Source: Clostridia bacterium (GTDB lineage: Bacteria > Bacillota > Clostridia > Christensenellales > Borkfalkiaceae). From it: a DNA stretch of 64,000 nt. Location of the stretch: NCBI GenBank assembly GCA_017399185.1, contig JAFQEA010000019.1, positions 1 through 64,000 of the forward strand, given 5' to 3'. The notes below the pieces were generated by a model. It was not told where the DNA came from, did no database searches, and worked only from the letters and a program-made list of their open reading frames with translations. The position numbers were made by a program, and so were the translations under genes. Below, piece after piece: positions 7,214 to 15,656 of the stretch. How positions within the stretch are numbered: position 1 is the stretch's first letter; each line of letters opens with the position of its first letter.

Positions 7214-8015
7214 TTCTATTGATTTTACCGCCGCGAAAGCGCGGTATTTGCCCTTGCTTGAAGAACACTTCACCAAGCAATTTGACCGCGTAACTGAATC
7301 AAAGCTTAAAGAAGCAATGGTTTATAGCTTTTTTAGCGGTGGAAAGCGTTTGCGCCCGTTGATTTTATGTGCTAGCGCTGAAAGATGCGGCGTTGAACTC
7401 AAAAGGGCATTGCCGTTTGCGTTTGCTATCGAGTGCTTGCACACCCAGTCGCTTGTTCACGACGATATGCCTGCACTTGACGATGATAAGTATCGTCGCG
7501 GTGCTTTATGCTGTCACGTCGTTTACGGTCAGGGCACGGCACTTTTAGCCGGTGACGCACTTTTGAACCTTGCTTATTCAGTCTGTCTTGAATCATGTAA
7601 AGATGAAAAGGATATCAAGGCGCTTAAGTACATATCTGAAGCAATGGGTATTGAAGGGCTTTTAGGTGGACAGGCCTTGGAGCTAACGTTACAAGGGTTT
7701 GACGATAAGCAAAATATCAAGGTTTACAAGCAAAAAACTGCTGCTTTATTTAGAGCGTGCTTTATTGTGCCGCTAATTTTAGCAGACTGCGACCAAAGCT
7801 TGATAGAAAAATTTGAAGCTTTTGCTGAAGAATTCGGGATACTTTTCCAATTAACGGATGATTATCTTGATACTTTAGTAGATGCGCATAAAGCAGAAAC
7901 TATCAAACAGCAAGTACAAGCAAGTCGAACAAAATGCCTTGATTTATGCGAGCAATTAGGTGGCTGGAACTTTGCAAAAACTCTTATTGATTACGTCGCC
8001 GTGCGTAAGGCTTAG
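7206..8015 (+). CDS. ispA: Polyprenyl synthase (farnesyl/geranyl diphosphate type)
   Basis: A trans-prenyltransferase that condenses IPP with allylic diphosphates to supply undecaprenyl, quinone or related lipids. The first aspartate-rich motif, DDMPALDDD, is at residues 86-94, and the second, DDYLD, is near residue 220. The GGKRLRP substrate-binding motif is at 45-51. Length (269) is slightly short for the IspA group (about 295). It overlaps folD by 8 nt, suggesting coupled translation. The dxs gene that usually follows ispA is missing here. Chain length cannot be told for certain from sequence alone. Confidence 0.93.
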   Translation: MNNSIDFTAAKARYLPLLEEHFTKQFDRVTESKLKEAMVYSFFSGGKRLRPLILCASAERCGVELKRALPFAFAIECLHTQSLVHDDMPALDDDKYRRGALCCHVVYGQGTALLAGDALLNLAYSVCLESCKDEKDIKALKYISEAMGIEGLLGGQALELTLQGFDDKQNIKVYKQKTAALFRACFIVPLILADCDQSLIEKFEAFAEEFGILFQLTDDYLDTLVDAHKAETIKQQVQASRTKCLDLCEQLGGWNFAKTLIDYVAVRKA

Positions 8016-8022
8016 GTGATTT

Positions 8023-8742
8023 ATGCGTATTGACCAATATTTAGTTAGCTTAAATCATTTCAAAACGCGCACAAAAGCGCAGCAAGCCATTGAAAAGGGC
8101 TTTGTCACTATAAACGATAAGGTTTGTATCAAGGTTTCACAAAACGTAAATGATAGCGACAAGGTTGTTGTCACTGATAAGCATAAGTTTGTTTCAAACG
8201 GCGGTTATAAGCTTGAAAAGGCTATAAACGATTTTGAAATTGACGTTAGCGGTCTTGTTTTTGCAGACATTGGCGCATCAACAGGCGGATTTACCGATTG
8301 CTTGCTTCAATGCGGAGCTAAAAGGGTTTATTCCGTTGACGTTGGTGAAAACCAGCTTGATGCGAGCTTATCTGACGATGAAAAAGTTGTCGTTATGGAT
8401 AATTGCAACGCGCGCTTCTTGCAAAAGTCGGATTTTAATGATAATCTTGACGGCGTAGTGGTTGATTGCAGCTTTATTTCGCTTAAGATTTTACTTGAGC
8501 CTATTAAAAATCTTTTAGATAAGGGTATTGTAATTGCTCTTATCAAGCCGCAATTTGAGTGCGGTAAAAGTGCGCTTAACAAGGGCGGAATTTTAAAGGA
8601 TATCAAGTTAAGGGATAAGGTTGTTAAAGATATTATCGACTATGCGGCTTATCTTGACTTTGACTTTTTAGGGATTACTGAAGCACCGATAAAGAAGGAT
8701 AAAAACGTAGAATATCTGCTTTATCTCAAGCGTGGCGAATAG
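8023..8742 (+). CDS. tlyA: TlyA-family S4-domain rRNA methyltransferase (hemolysin A family)
   Basis: An S4 RNA-binding domain (residues 1-60, beginning RIDQYLVSLNHFKTRTKAQQ) is fused to an FtsJ-like Rossmann methyltransferase with the SAM motif DIGASTGGFTD at 82-92 and the catalytic-type KPQFECG. TlyA proteins 2'-O-methylate rRNA, and some members are annotated as hemolysins. It corresponds to yqxC of B. subtilis, between ispA and argR. The start is ATG after TAGGTG, 7 nt after ispA. The rRNA target in this organism is not known. Confidence 0.93.
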   Translation: MRIDQYLVSLNHFKTRTKAQQAIEKGFVTINDKVCIKVSQNVNDSDKVVVTDKHKFVSNGGYKLEKAINDFEIDVSGLVFADIGASTGGFTDCLLQCGAKRVYSVDVGENQLDASLSDDEKVVVMDNCNARFLQKSDFNDNLDGVVVDCSFISLKILLEPIKNLLDKGIVIALIKPQFECGKSALNKGGILKDIKLRDKVVKDIIDYAAYLDFDFLGITEAPIKKDKNVEYLLYLKRGE

Positions 8743-8778
8743 CCCAAAATTGTTTTTCAGCTTATTAAAGGATTTTTT

Positions 8779-9606
8779 ATGATAGGGTTTTATTTCAGGG
8801 AAAGCAATGCGCGCTCACAAGTTTGCCAGGCAAAACTAAAAGGCTTGCTTGACAAAAGAAAAATTGAGTATCGCGATATAGTTGATGAATCTACTTTCTG
8901 TAGCTGTGACGATATCGACCTTTTGATTGTTTTCGGTGGGGACGGTAGCGTTTTGCGCGCGTCCAAAATCGGCTGTGGCGAAAAGCCAATCGTTGCAATT
9001 AATACGGGTAACGTCGGCTTTTTAACCAGCTATGAAGAAGACAATATCGAGCAGCTTGTTGAAGATATCGTCAATCATAAATTAACCTTTGTCAAACGCA
9101 GATTTATGCAGGTTGAGTGCGATAATATCACTTATTATGCGCTAAATGACGCTGTTATTGCTAAAAATTACGCAAAAGACCCGATTAGTGAATGCATTAA
9201 ATTAAGCTTAAAAATCAATGATGAGCTGGTTGATAAATACGTTGCAGACGGTTTGATTTTAAGCACGCCAACAGGCTCAACCGCCTATGCGATTTCAGCA
9301 GGCGGACCTATTATGGCACCAAACGTAAACGCATTTGTTGCCGCGCCTATCTGCGCGCACAGCTTACACTCGCGCCCGATAGTTTATTCTGCTGACTGTA
9401 CGGCAGTTGTTAAAATTTTGCCCGAGTCAAAGGAATGTGCGCTCTACATTGACGGTAAGCTTGAACACAACATTTTACCTGACACGCACGTTAAGTTTAA
9501 AAATAGCGATAAATTTGTTAAGATTTGCGACAATCACGGCAAATTCTTTTCAAGACTTTCAGAAAAATTAATTAAATGGACTAATAATAGTTTTCAGGAG
9601 AATTAA
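8779..9606 (+). CDS. nadK: NAD kinase
   Basis: NadK phosphorylates NAD to NADP. The 275-residue cytosolic protein has the diagnostic GGDGS motif (residues 53-57), the NTGNVGFLT segment, and the C-terminal STPTGSTAYAISAGGPI loop. Placement between tlyA and argR is common in Clostridia. The ATG follows AAAGGA. NADP made here would also serve FolD. Confidence 0.96.
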   Translation: MIGFYFRESNARSQVCQAKLKGLLDKRKIEYRDIVDESTFCSCDDIDLLIVFGGDGSVLRASKIGCGEKPIVAINTGNVGFLTSYEEDNIEQLVEDIVNHKLTFVKRRFMQVECDNITYYALNDAVIAKNYAKDPISECIKLSLKINDELVDKYVADGLILSTPTGSTAYAISAGGPIMAPNVNAFVAAPICAHSLHSRPIVYSADCTAVVKILPESKECALYIDGKLEHNILPDTHVKFKNSDKFVKICDNHGKFFSRLSEKLIKWTNNSFQEN

Positions 9607-9612
9607 AACATT

Positions 9613-10062
9613 ATGGACAAATCAAAAAGACAACAACAATTACTTGAAATTGTAACAAAAATAGAAGTTAACACACAAGAAGAACTTATTAAAATACTTG
9701 AAGCACAAGGCCTAAAGGTAACGCAAGCAACTATTTCACGTGATATTAAGGAGCTTGGTCTTATTAAGACTTCAGGTAAGTCAAAAAAGTATCGTTATGC
9801 ACGCGTTTTTGATAAGCACGGCGACACAAATAAGCTTTTAGAGCTTTTTAAAGTAGCAGTTGTTACTATCACTTGTGCGCAAAATTTAATCGTTGTTAAG
9901 ACCTTAACGGGTAACGCAAGTGCGGTTGCTGCAACTATCGACTCACAAGAAATACCTGAAATCCTTGGCACGTTAGCCGGTGACGATACGGTTTTAGTTG
10001 TTACAATTGATAATAACGCTGCAAATCAAGTTGCTGCTAACTTACACGCTTTATTAGTTTAA
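9613..10062 (+). CDS. argR: Arginine repressor ArgR/AhrC
   Basis: ArgR is a hexameric arginine-dependent regulator of arginine synthesis and breakdown. The 149-residue product has the N-terminal winged helix, including TQATISRDIKELGLIK, and the C-terminal oligomerisation and arginine-binding domain with GTLAGDDTVLVV. The start follows AGGAG. The argR-recN pairing is standard in Firmicutes. I do not see a clear ARG box in front of it, so autoregulation is not supported by what I can see. Confidence 0.96.
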   Translation: MDKSKRQQQLLEIVTKIEVNTQEELIKILEAQGLKVTQATISRDIKELGLIKTSGKSKKYRYARVFDKHGDTNKLLELFKVAVVTITCAQNLIVVKTLTGNASAVAATIDSQEIPEILGTLAGDDTVLVVTIDNNAANQVAANLHALLV

Positions 10063-10096
10063 TTTAAAATTTAACAACATTAAAAAGTAAGATTAT

Positions 10097-11782
10097 ATGC
10101 TTAAAAATCTCAAGATTAAAAACGTTGCTTTGATTAGGGAAGCGGATATTGAATTTAACACAGGCTTAAACGTTTTGTCTGGTGAAACAGGCTCGGGTAA
10201 GTCGGTTGTTTTAGATTCATTAAACTTTGCTTTAGGTCAAAAAGCAGATAAAACCATGATTTGTCACGGCCAGACCGACTGCTCGGTTAGCTGTTCCTTT
10301 GACGTGGCAAACGTTGCGGGTATTAAAGAGATTTTTGAAGATTTAGGCATCGAATACGATGATGAAGTTATCGTTAAAAGAACGCTTAATATTGACGGGC
10401 GTTCAACGATAAAATTAAACGGTGAAAGCGTTACTGCAACAATGCTTAAAAAGGTAACGTCATTACTTGTTGACCTGCATGGTCAAAGTGATCACTTTTT
10501 ACTTTTAAAGGAAGCAAACCAATTAGCCTTAATCGATGGACTTTGCGGTGCTAAAATTAATTGTATTGGTAAAGATATTGCGGTGATTTTACAGGAAATA
10601 CGTGATATTGACAATAAATTGGCAACCCTTGGCGGTGACGAGCAAGCGCGTTTAAGAAAGCTTGATTTGCTTAAATTTTCCATTGACGAAATCACTAACG
10701 CTAATTTACGCGACGGTGAAGACGAAGAATTGCTTACACGCAAGCGTAAGCTGCAAAACGCTGAAAAAATCGCACTAAATTGCGGTGAATCGCTTGAAGC
10801 TTTAACAAGCGAAAACGGCGCTTCAGACCTTTTATCGGGTGTATATCGCAAAATTTCTGCACTAGGTTCGTTTGACGACGAGTACGAAGCTTTATCACAG
10901 CGTATTGACAAGATTATTGATGAAATATCAGATATTTCACAGATTATTGAAGATTCATTTGATACTGAATTTTCACCAAGAGAGCTTGACGAAATCGAAG
11001 CGCGCCTTGACCAGATTTCCGCATTAAAGCGCAAATACGGCAAAACCTATCAGGAAATTATGCTCTCGCTTGAATTATTTAAGAGCGAATATGAGCTTAT
11101 AAGCGACAGCTGGGCGCAAACTGAAAAGTTAAACAAAAAACGCGCTGAAAGGTTAGATAGCCTTGAAGCTTTATATAAAAAGCTTACAAAAGAGCGTAAG
11201 ATGACTGCTGAAAAGCTTTGTGACAGCCTTTCGTTAAAGCTTAAAGAGCTTGCAATGCCAAGTGCGCAGTTTGCAGTTGATTTTTCTTTAACCGACGGCG
11301 AAGTTTTATCAACAAAGGGGCGCGACGGCGTTTGCTTTATGTTCTCTGCAAACCGCGGTGAGCCGCTTAAGCCGTTAAGCAAGGTTATCAGCGGGGGTGA
11401 GCTTTCAAGATTAATGCTTGCAATCAAAGCTGTAACAGGCGGTGCGTTTGGTGCACAAACCTTTATTTTTGACGAAATTGACGTTGGTATCAGCGGTGAG
11501 GCGGCAAAGGTTGTGGCTAAAAACTTTGCAAAAATTTCAAAACAACGCCAAATCGTTGCAATTTCTCACTTGCCGCAAATCGTTGCTATGGCCGACGTAG
11601 GCTTCCTTATTGAAAAAAAGGAAAATCAAACTTCAACCATTACGTACGTTAACCGCTTGGATGAAAAGGGTAAGTTAGGCGAAGTACTGCGTTTGGTTGG
11701 GGGGAACGATCAAAGCCAGGCTGCGATTAATCACGCAAGTGAAATGATTTTAGAAGCTAATGATTTTAAATCCCAACTATAA
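10097..11782 (+). CDS. recN: DNA repair protein RecN
   Basis: RecN is an SMC-like ATPase that gathers DNA ends at double-strand breaks. The 561-residue product has a Walker A at residues 29-36 (GETGSGKS), a long charged coiled-coil middle, the ABC signature SGGELSRLMLAI, and a Walker B (FIFDEIDVGISG). The final ATPase part includes ISHLPQIVAMAD. The length matches the family (576 in B. subtilis). It is 34 nt downstream of argR and is closed by a strong terminator. Confidence 0.97.
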   Translation: MLKNLKIKNVALIREADIEFNTGLNVLSGETGSGKSVVLDSLNFALGQKADKTMICHGQTDCSVSCSFDVANVAGIKEIFEDLGIEYDDEVIVKRTLNIDGRSTIKLNGESVTATMLKKVTSLLVDLHGQSDHFLLLKEANQLALIDGLCGAKINCIGKDIAVILQEIRDIDNKLATLGGDEQARLRKLDLLKFSIDEITNANLRDGEDEELLTRKRKLQNAEKIALNCGESLEALTSENGASDLLSGVYRKISALGSFDDEYEALSQRIDKIIDEISDISQIIEDSFDTEFSPRELDEIEARLDQISALKRKYGKTYQEIMLSLELFKSEYELISDSWAQTEKLNKKRAERLDSLEALYKKLTKERKMTAEKLCDSLSLKLKELAMPSAQFAVDFSLTDGEVLSTKGRDGVCFMFSANRGEPLKPLSKVISGGELSRLMLAIKAVTGGAFGAQTFIFDEIDVGISGEAAKVVAKNFAKISKQRQIVAISHLPQIVAMADVGFLIEKKENQTSTITYVNRLDEKGKLGEVLRLVGGNDQSQAAINHASEMILEANDFKSQL

Positions 11783-11794
11783 TTATATATAAGT

Positions 11795-11827
11795 AAAAAA
11801 ACCGCGCAAAAAAGCGTGGTTTTTTAT
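11795..11827 (+). terminator. recN terminator
   Basis: AAACCGCGC pairs with GCGTGGTTT around a short A-rich loop, followed by a T run. It ends the yqhY-recN transcription unit. Confidence 0.85.
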
Positions 11828-11870
11828 TTTTATTTGCATAATTTTCGTAAGCTTACTCAAATTAAGCGTA

Positions 11871-12887
11871 ATGATGGGCAAATTTATTAGAAGAAAATTC
11901 ATATTTGGTTTTGCGTTATTGGTTTTATCGGCGTTTATATGCTTTTCAAGCGTAAATAAGAGCCATAATTTTGCATTTGCAGACCAACATAAGGTGTATT
12001 TAGGTGGCTACGCGGCAGGGTTTACAATAAACACACGCGGGGCTGAAATTATAGGGCTTACCGAAGTTATAACAGAAAGCGGTGTTGTTTCGCCAGCAAA
12101 GGACGCCGGCGTTGAAAAGGGGGATATTTTGCTTTCAATAGGCGAAAAGCAAACTAACTGCTTTGAAGACATTGAAAAAGCTTTGCAAGTATATAAAAAT
12201 AGCGAAACGGTCGTAAAGCTAAAACGTAACGGCGAAGAAATCGTAAAATGTATCACACCACGTCTTGATTTGACGGGCAAATATAAGCTTGGATTATTTG
12301 TGCGTGATAAGCTTAACGGAATAGGTACGATAACTTATATTGACACTAACAATGATTTTATGGCGTTAGGACACCCTATTTGCACGGAAAACGAACGTTT
12401 AATAGAAATTACGGGTGGCGATTTATTTACCTGCAGCGTATTTGGCGTTGTAAAGGGTGAGCGCGGCAAGGCAGGGGAATTGCGCGGTATGTTTTTAAGC
12501 GATAAGTCGGTTGGGTCAATTACCGAGAATAAATTGGTTGGGATACGCGGCAAAATAAATGATAATTTTAACAAAAAAACTTTGCGGTTAGTTGAGATTG
12601 GTAAAGGTCAGGTTGGTAATGCAAAAATAGTTACAACGATCGATGGGGCAAATCCGCAAGAATACGATATACAGATTGTAAAGGTTGATTCAAACGAAAG
12701 CAAAAACCGCAATTTTGTTATTAAGGTTACCGATAAAAATTTACTTAAAATATCAGGTGGGATTGTGCAAGGGATGAGTGGTAGCCCAATACTGCAAAAC
12801 GGTAAAATTATTGGTGCTGTTACGCACGTATTTATAAACGACCCAACGCGTGGATACGGAATAGAAATTGATAAAATGCTTAATTAG
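11871..12887 (+). CDS. spoIVB: SpoIVB peptidase (S55 family)
   Basis: SpoIVB is a serine protease secreted from the forespore that triggers SigK activation by cutting SpoIVFA. The 338-residue product has an N-terminal membrane anchor (FIFGFALLVLSAFICF), a PDZ domain at about 45-130, and a catalytic triad that lines up with B. subtilis: H168 in ALGHPI, D288 in KVTDKNLL and S303 in GMSGSPI. The D-S spacing of 15 is identical to the B. subtilis pair. Two ATG codons, 11871 and 11874, are possible starts. The usual next gene, spo0A, is absent. Confidence 0.96.
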   Translation: MMGKFIRRKFIFGFALLVLSAFICFSSVNKSHNFAFADQHKVYLGGYAAGFTINTRGAEIIGLTEVITESGVVSPAKDAGVEKGDILLSIGEKQTNCFEDIEKALQVYKNSETVVKLKRNGEEIVKCITPRLDLTGKYKLGLFVRDKLNGIGTITYIDTNNDFMALGHPICTENERLIEITGGDLFTCSVFGVVKGERGKAGELRGMFLSDKSVGSITENKLVGIRGKINDNFNKKTLRLVEIGKGQVGNAKIVTTIDGANPQEYDIQIVKVDSNESKNRNFVIKVTDKNLLKISGGIVQGMSGSPILQNGKIIGAVTHVFINDPTRGYGIEIDKMLN

Positions 12888-12896
12888 TTATTAATT

Positions 12897-12923
12897 ACGC
12901 GTGACATAATAATATTTAAAATC
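12897..12923 (+). repeat. Recurring intergenic motif, copy 1
   Basis: ACGCGTGACATAATAA followed by TATTTAAAATC. It differs by one base from 25130-25156 and more from 32294-32320. It lies just after the spoIVB stop and is partly included in the hairpin at 12908-12954. Confidence 0.55.
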
Positions 12924-12954
12924 TATGATTATATGCCGTATTTTAAATATTATT
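12908..12954. repeat. AT-only inverted repeat between spoIVB and spoIIM
   Basis: Perfect 15-nt arms (12908-12922 and 12940-12954) around a 17-nt loop. There is no T tract, so it is not a typical terminator. It could end the spoIVB transcript weakly or be a protein-binding site. Confidence 0.55.
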
Positions 12955-13014
12955 ATATTGTTATTGTAATAAAATTGAGTTATTAAGAGTAACATAATTT
13001 AGGGCGTAATTATT

Positions 13015-13605
13015 TTGAGTTTTACAAATAAATACATTAACATTATTAAAACCGAAAAAGTGATTTTTTACCTATTGATTGGTGTGTTGCTTTTCGGTTT
13101 TTTAGTTGGGCTAATATTTGCAAACGTTAACGAAAAAAGTATTTTTACAGCTAACAGCATTAAATTTTTTGTCACTGCTTTATCTTCAGGCGGTAAGATT
13201 GGAACAGTCATTTTAGGGCGCTTTTTTGCTTATCTTTTGTGCCTGTTTTTATTGCTTTTAGCAACGCTATCATTACCGTTTATTATCGTCAATTTTGTCA
13301 TAATATTTTATAATGCGTACTTGTTGGGGGCATTATTTATTTCCCTTGTTACAGCCTTTAAGTTAAGTGGTTTTGTCCTTTATGTATTTGCAATATTGAT
13401 ACTTTCTTTAACGGCACTATTTGGCTTTATTATCCTTTCAGCGGTAACTGTATATTCGTTAAAAAGATATAAGGATTGCAAGGATAAAAGAAATAAACTA
13501 ATAGTCGAAGCATTTTTAATTACACTTTTACTATTATTATTAGCGCTACTTGTCACCATAATTTTTGTTTTGTTGATTTTAAGACCGCTTAATTTAAGCT
13601 TTTGA
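13015..13605 (+). CDS. spoIIM: Stage II sporulation protein M
   Basis: SpoIIM is a mother-cell membrane protein that, with SpoIID and SpoIIP, dissolves septal peptidoglycan and drives engulfment. The 196-residue product has about five hydrophobic helices and a short cytosolic N-terminus, matching the SpoIIM/DUF95 layout and length (214 in B. subtilis). I chose TTG 13015, which follows AGGGCG. The gene precedes dacF, as in a shortened form of the B. subtilis spoIIM-to-dacF region. Sequence motifs are weak, so the call relies on topology and context. Confidence 0.82.
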   Translation: MSFTNKYINIIKTEKVIFYLLIGVLLFGFLVGLIFANVNEKSIFTANSIKFFVTALSSGGKIGTVILGRFFAYLLCLFLLLLATLSLPFIIVNFVIIFYNAYLLGALFISLVTAFKLSGFVLYVFAILILSLTALFGFIILSAVTVYSLKRYKDCKDKRNKLIVEAFLITLLLLLLALLVTIIFVLLILRPLNLSF

Positions 13606-13647
13606 ATATTTTTTTGATATTTGCCCAAAGTAATAACAGGGTAAATT

Positions 13648-14808
13648 ATGAAAAGAATTATATTTTTTGTTTTATCAGTTTTATTGTTATCAAGCGGCAC
13701 TTTAGTTAAAAAGACTGCGCTTGCAGATGAAGGCTTTACCACAACAGGTAAATCTGCTTATCTTATGGATTATGATAGCGGATACGTTATTTATACTAAA
13801 AATGAAAACGAGCGTTTACCTATTGCCAGTATGACTAAAATTATGCTTTTAGACATAGTTTTTGAAAGTATCGAAAAGGGTAAATTGGCGTTAGATGATT
13901 ATATAACGATATCTGAAAACGCTAAAAGCATGGGCGGATCACAGGTGTTTTTACAAGCCGGTGGCAAATATCAGGTTAAAGACATTATTAAGTCGGTAAT
14001 TATTGCTTCTGCTAACGATGCAAGTGTGGCGTTGGCTGAAGAAATTGCCGGTAGCGAAGCCGATTTCGTTATTATGATGAACGAAAAGGCTAAAAATATG
14101 GGGCTTAATAATACGCTTTTTTCAAATTGTACGGGGCTTCCAAAGCCAACACAGTATTCAAGCGCAAAAGACGTTGCAATTATGCTTAAATCGCTGTTGC
14201 GTCATAAAAATTACTTTGATTACTCAAAAATTTGGCTTGATGAAATTTCGCATCCGGACGGTAGCGTAACCACGCTTACTAATACCAATAAGCTTTCAAG
14301 GTTTTACGAAGGCTGTGACGGGGGTAAAACAGGATTTACAAGCCAATCTAAATTCTGTTTAGCCGCTACGGCAAAGCGCGGGGATACAAGGCTTATTGCG
14401 GTTACTATCGGCGAAGAGAGCTCAAAGCAGCGCTTTGCAAACGTAAGCAATATGTTTAATATGGCGTTTTCTAAATACGCAAGCAAGGTTGTTATAGACA
14501 AGGCGTTAGCTATTGAACAAAAAATGCCGATAATTGGCGCTAAAGATGAAGAAATTAACGTTTTCCCCGCAAAAAATCTTACAATCTTCTGCAAAAAAGG
14601 TGAAAAGCCAGAATATACCGTATCGGTCAGACAGAATAATAAGCTGCGCGCACCACTAAAAAAGGGGCAAGTCGTTGGTGAAATTACGCTTTACGTTAAC
14701 GGTGTTGAATACGCAAAAACTAACTTAATCACAAGCTGTGACGTTGAAGCCGCTACTTTTGGCGATTGCTACAAAAAGGCGGCTGGTAATTGGCAGATTG
14801 CAGGCTGA
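13648..14808 (+). CDS. dacF: D-alanyl-D-alanine carboxypeptidase DacF
   Basis: A secreted, membrane-anchored penicillin-binding protein that removes terminal D-alanine from peptide stems; in B. subtilis, DacF tunes spore cortex cross-linking. The 386-residue protein has a signal peptide (residues 1-27), the active-site SMTK at 61-64, SAN at 121-123, and KTG at 227-229. A C-terminal beta domain follows. The ATG follows CAGGGT. Position immediately upstream of the spoIIA operon is the reason for calling it dacF rather than dacA. A long terminator separates the two units. Confidence 0.93.
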   Translation: MKRIIFFVLSVLLLSSGTLVKKTALADEGFTTTGKSAYLMDYDSGYVIYTKNENERLPIASMTKIMLLDIVFESIEKGKLALDDYITISENAKSMGGSQVFLQAGGKYQVKDIIKSVIIASANDASVALAEEIAGSEADFVIMMNEKAKNMGLNNTLFSNCTGLPKPTQYSSAKDVAIMLKSLLRHKNYFDYSKIWLDEISHPDGSVTTLTNTNKLSRFYEGCDGGKTGFTSQSKFCLAATAKRGDTRLIAVTIGEESSKQRFANVSNMFNMAFSKYASKVVIDKALAIEQKMPIIGAKDEEINVFPAKNLTIFCKKGEKPEYTVSVRQNNKLRAPLKKGQVVGEITLYVNGVEYAKTNLITSCDVEAATFGDCYKKAAGNWQIAG

Positions 14809-14831
14809 TTAAGAAAGATTAAGCTTTAAAC

Positions 14832-14882
14832 AAAAATCGGGTATTTTAGACAAATATTGTCAAAAGTCACCCGATTTTTTTT
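14832..14882 (+). terminator. dacF terminator
   Basis: AAAAATCGGGT pairs with ACCCGATTTTT, and the interior folds again (TTTTAGACA with TGTCAAAA). A T tract follows. It implies that spoIIAA has its own promoter in the short space 14883-14911, which I could not identify. Confidence 0.85.
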
Positions 14883-14911
14883 GTTAGTATTAGTCGTGAT
14901 TGGAGGTAGGT

Positions 14912-15220
14912 ATGCAAATAAGATATTCACTTGAAAATTTCAGCCTGTACTTTTATTTACAGGGTGAGCTAGACCAGCATTATGCAAAGGGTGTAAAGGA
15001 CTATATTGACAACATTTTGGAAGAAACAAAAGGGTATAAAAAAGTGGTTTTTAACCTTGCAGATTTGTCCTTTATGGACAGCACGGGTATAGGTATACTA
15101 TTAGGTAGGTATAAAAAGCTTAAAAAACTTTCAGTGTCATCCTTTTTAGAAGCCCCAAAGGTCAACGTTGAAAAGGTGCTTGAGCTTTCAGGTATTTATG
15201 AAGTTATGCCAAAAATATGA
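14912..15220 (+). CDS. spoIIAA: Anti-sigma F factor antagonist SpoIIAA
   Basis: SpoIIAA is a STAS-domain protein that frees SigF by binding SpoIIAB; its activity is set by phosphorylation of one serine. That serine is S57 in LSFMDSTGIGIL, next to position 58 in B. subtilis. I chose ATG 14912, which has GGAGG 6 nt upstream; a TTG at 14900 is part of the ribosome-site region. The product is 102 residues. It is the first gene of the compact spoIIAA-spoIIAB-sigF operon. The SpoIIE phosphatase is not in the window. Confidence 0.95.
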   Translation: MQIRYSLENFSLYFYLQGELDQHYAKGVKDYIDNILEETKGYKKVVFNLADLSFMDSTGIGILLGRYKKLKKLSVSSFLEAPKVNVEKVLELSGIYEVMPKI

Positions 15221-15229
15221 GGATTTACA

Positions 15230-15655
15230 ATGAATAAGATGTTATTAAAATTTAGCGCAATAAGCCAAAACGAAGCTTTTGCAAGAACGTCGGTTGCGGC
15301 ATTTATATTACCGCTTTCGCCAACGCTTTCCGAGATTAACGATATAAAAACCGCTGTTAGTGAAGCTGTGACAAATGCGGTGGTTCATGCTTATCCTAAT
15401 CGTATTGGTGACGTTGAGTTATCCTGCTGGTATGACGTTGACGAAGTACATATCATAGTTAAGGATTACGGCGTTGGCATTGACAACGTAAAGCTTGCGT
15501 TAGAGCCTTATTTTTCAACCAAAAAGGAAGAAGAACGCTCCGGCATAGGCTTTACAGTTATGTCAACGTTTATGGATGCGGTCAAGGTGGATTCCAACGT
15601 AAATCAAGGCGTTAGGGTGCATATGACAAAGTGTCTGTCAAAAAATAAGGAGTAA
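15230..15655 (+). CDS. spoIIAB: Anti-sigma F factor / SpoIIAA kinase SpoIIAB
   Basis: SpoIIAB is a GHKL-fold protein that binds SigF and phosphorylates SpoIIAA. The ATP-binding landmarks are present: the N-box E45, N49 and H53 (EAVTNAVVHAY), the G1 box DYGVGID at 79-85, and the G2 box around SGIGF at 104-108. Length (141) is normal. It starts 9 nt after spoIIAA and ends 1 nt before sigF, so the three proteins are probably made in fixed ratio. Confidence 0.96.
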   Translation: MNKMLLKFSAISQNEAFARTSVAAFILPLSPTLSEINDIKTAVSEAVTNAVVHAYPNRIGDVELSCWYDVDEVHIIVKDYGVGIDNVKLALEPYFSTKKEEERSGIGFTVMSTFMDAVKVDSNVNQGVRVHMTKCLSKNKE

Positions 15656-15656
15656 A

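Noticed and set aside
10492..11043. 183-codon minus-strand frame inside recN
   Set aside because: Shadow of a conserved gene; very Ser-rich translation with no domain.
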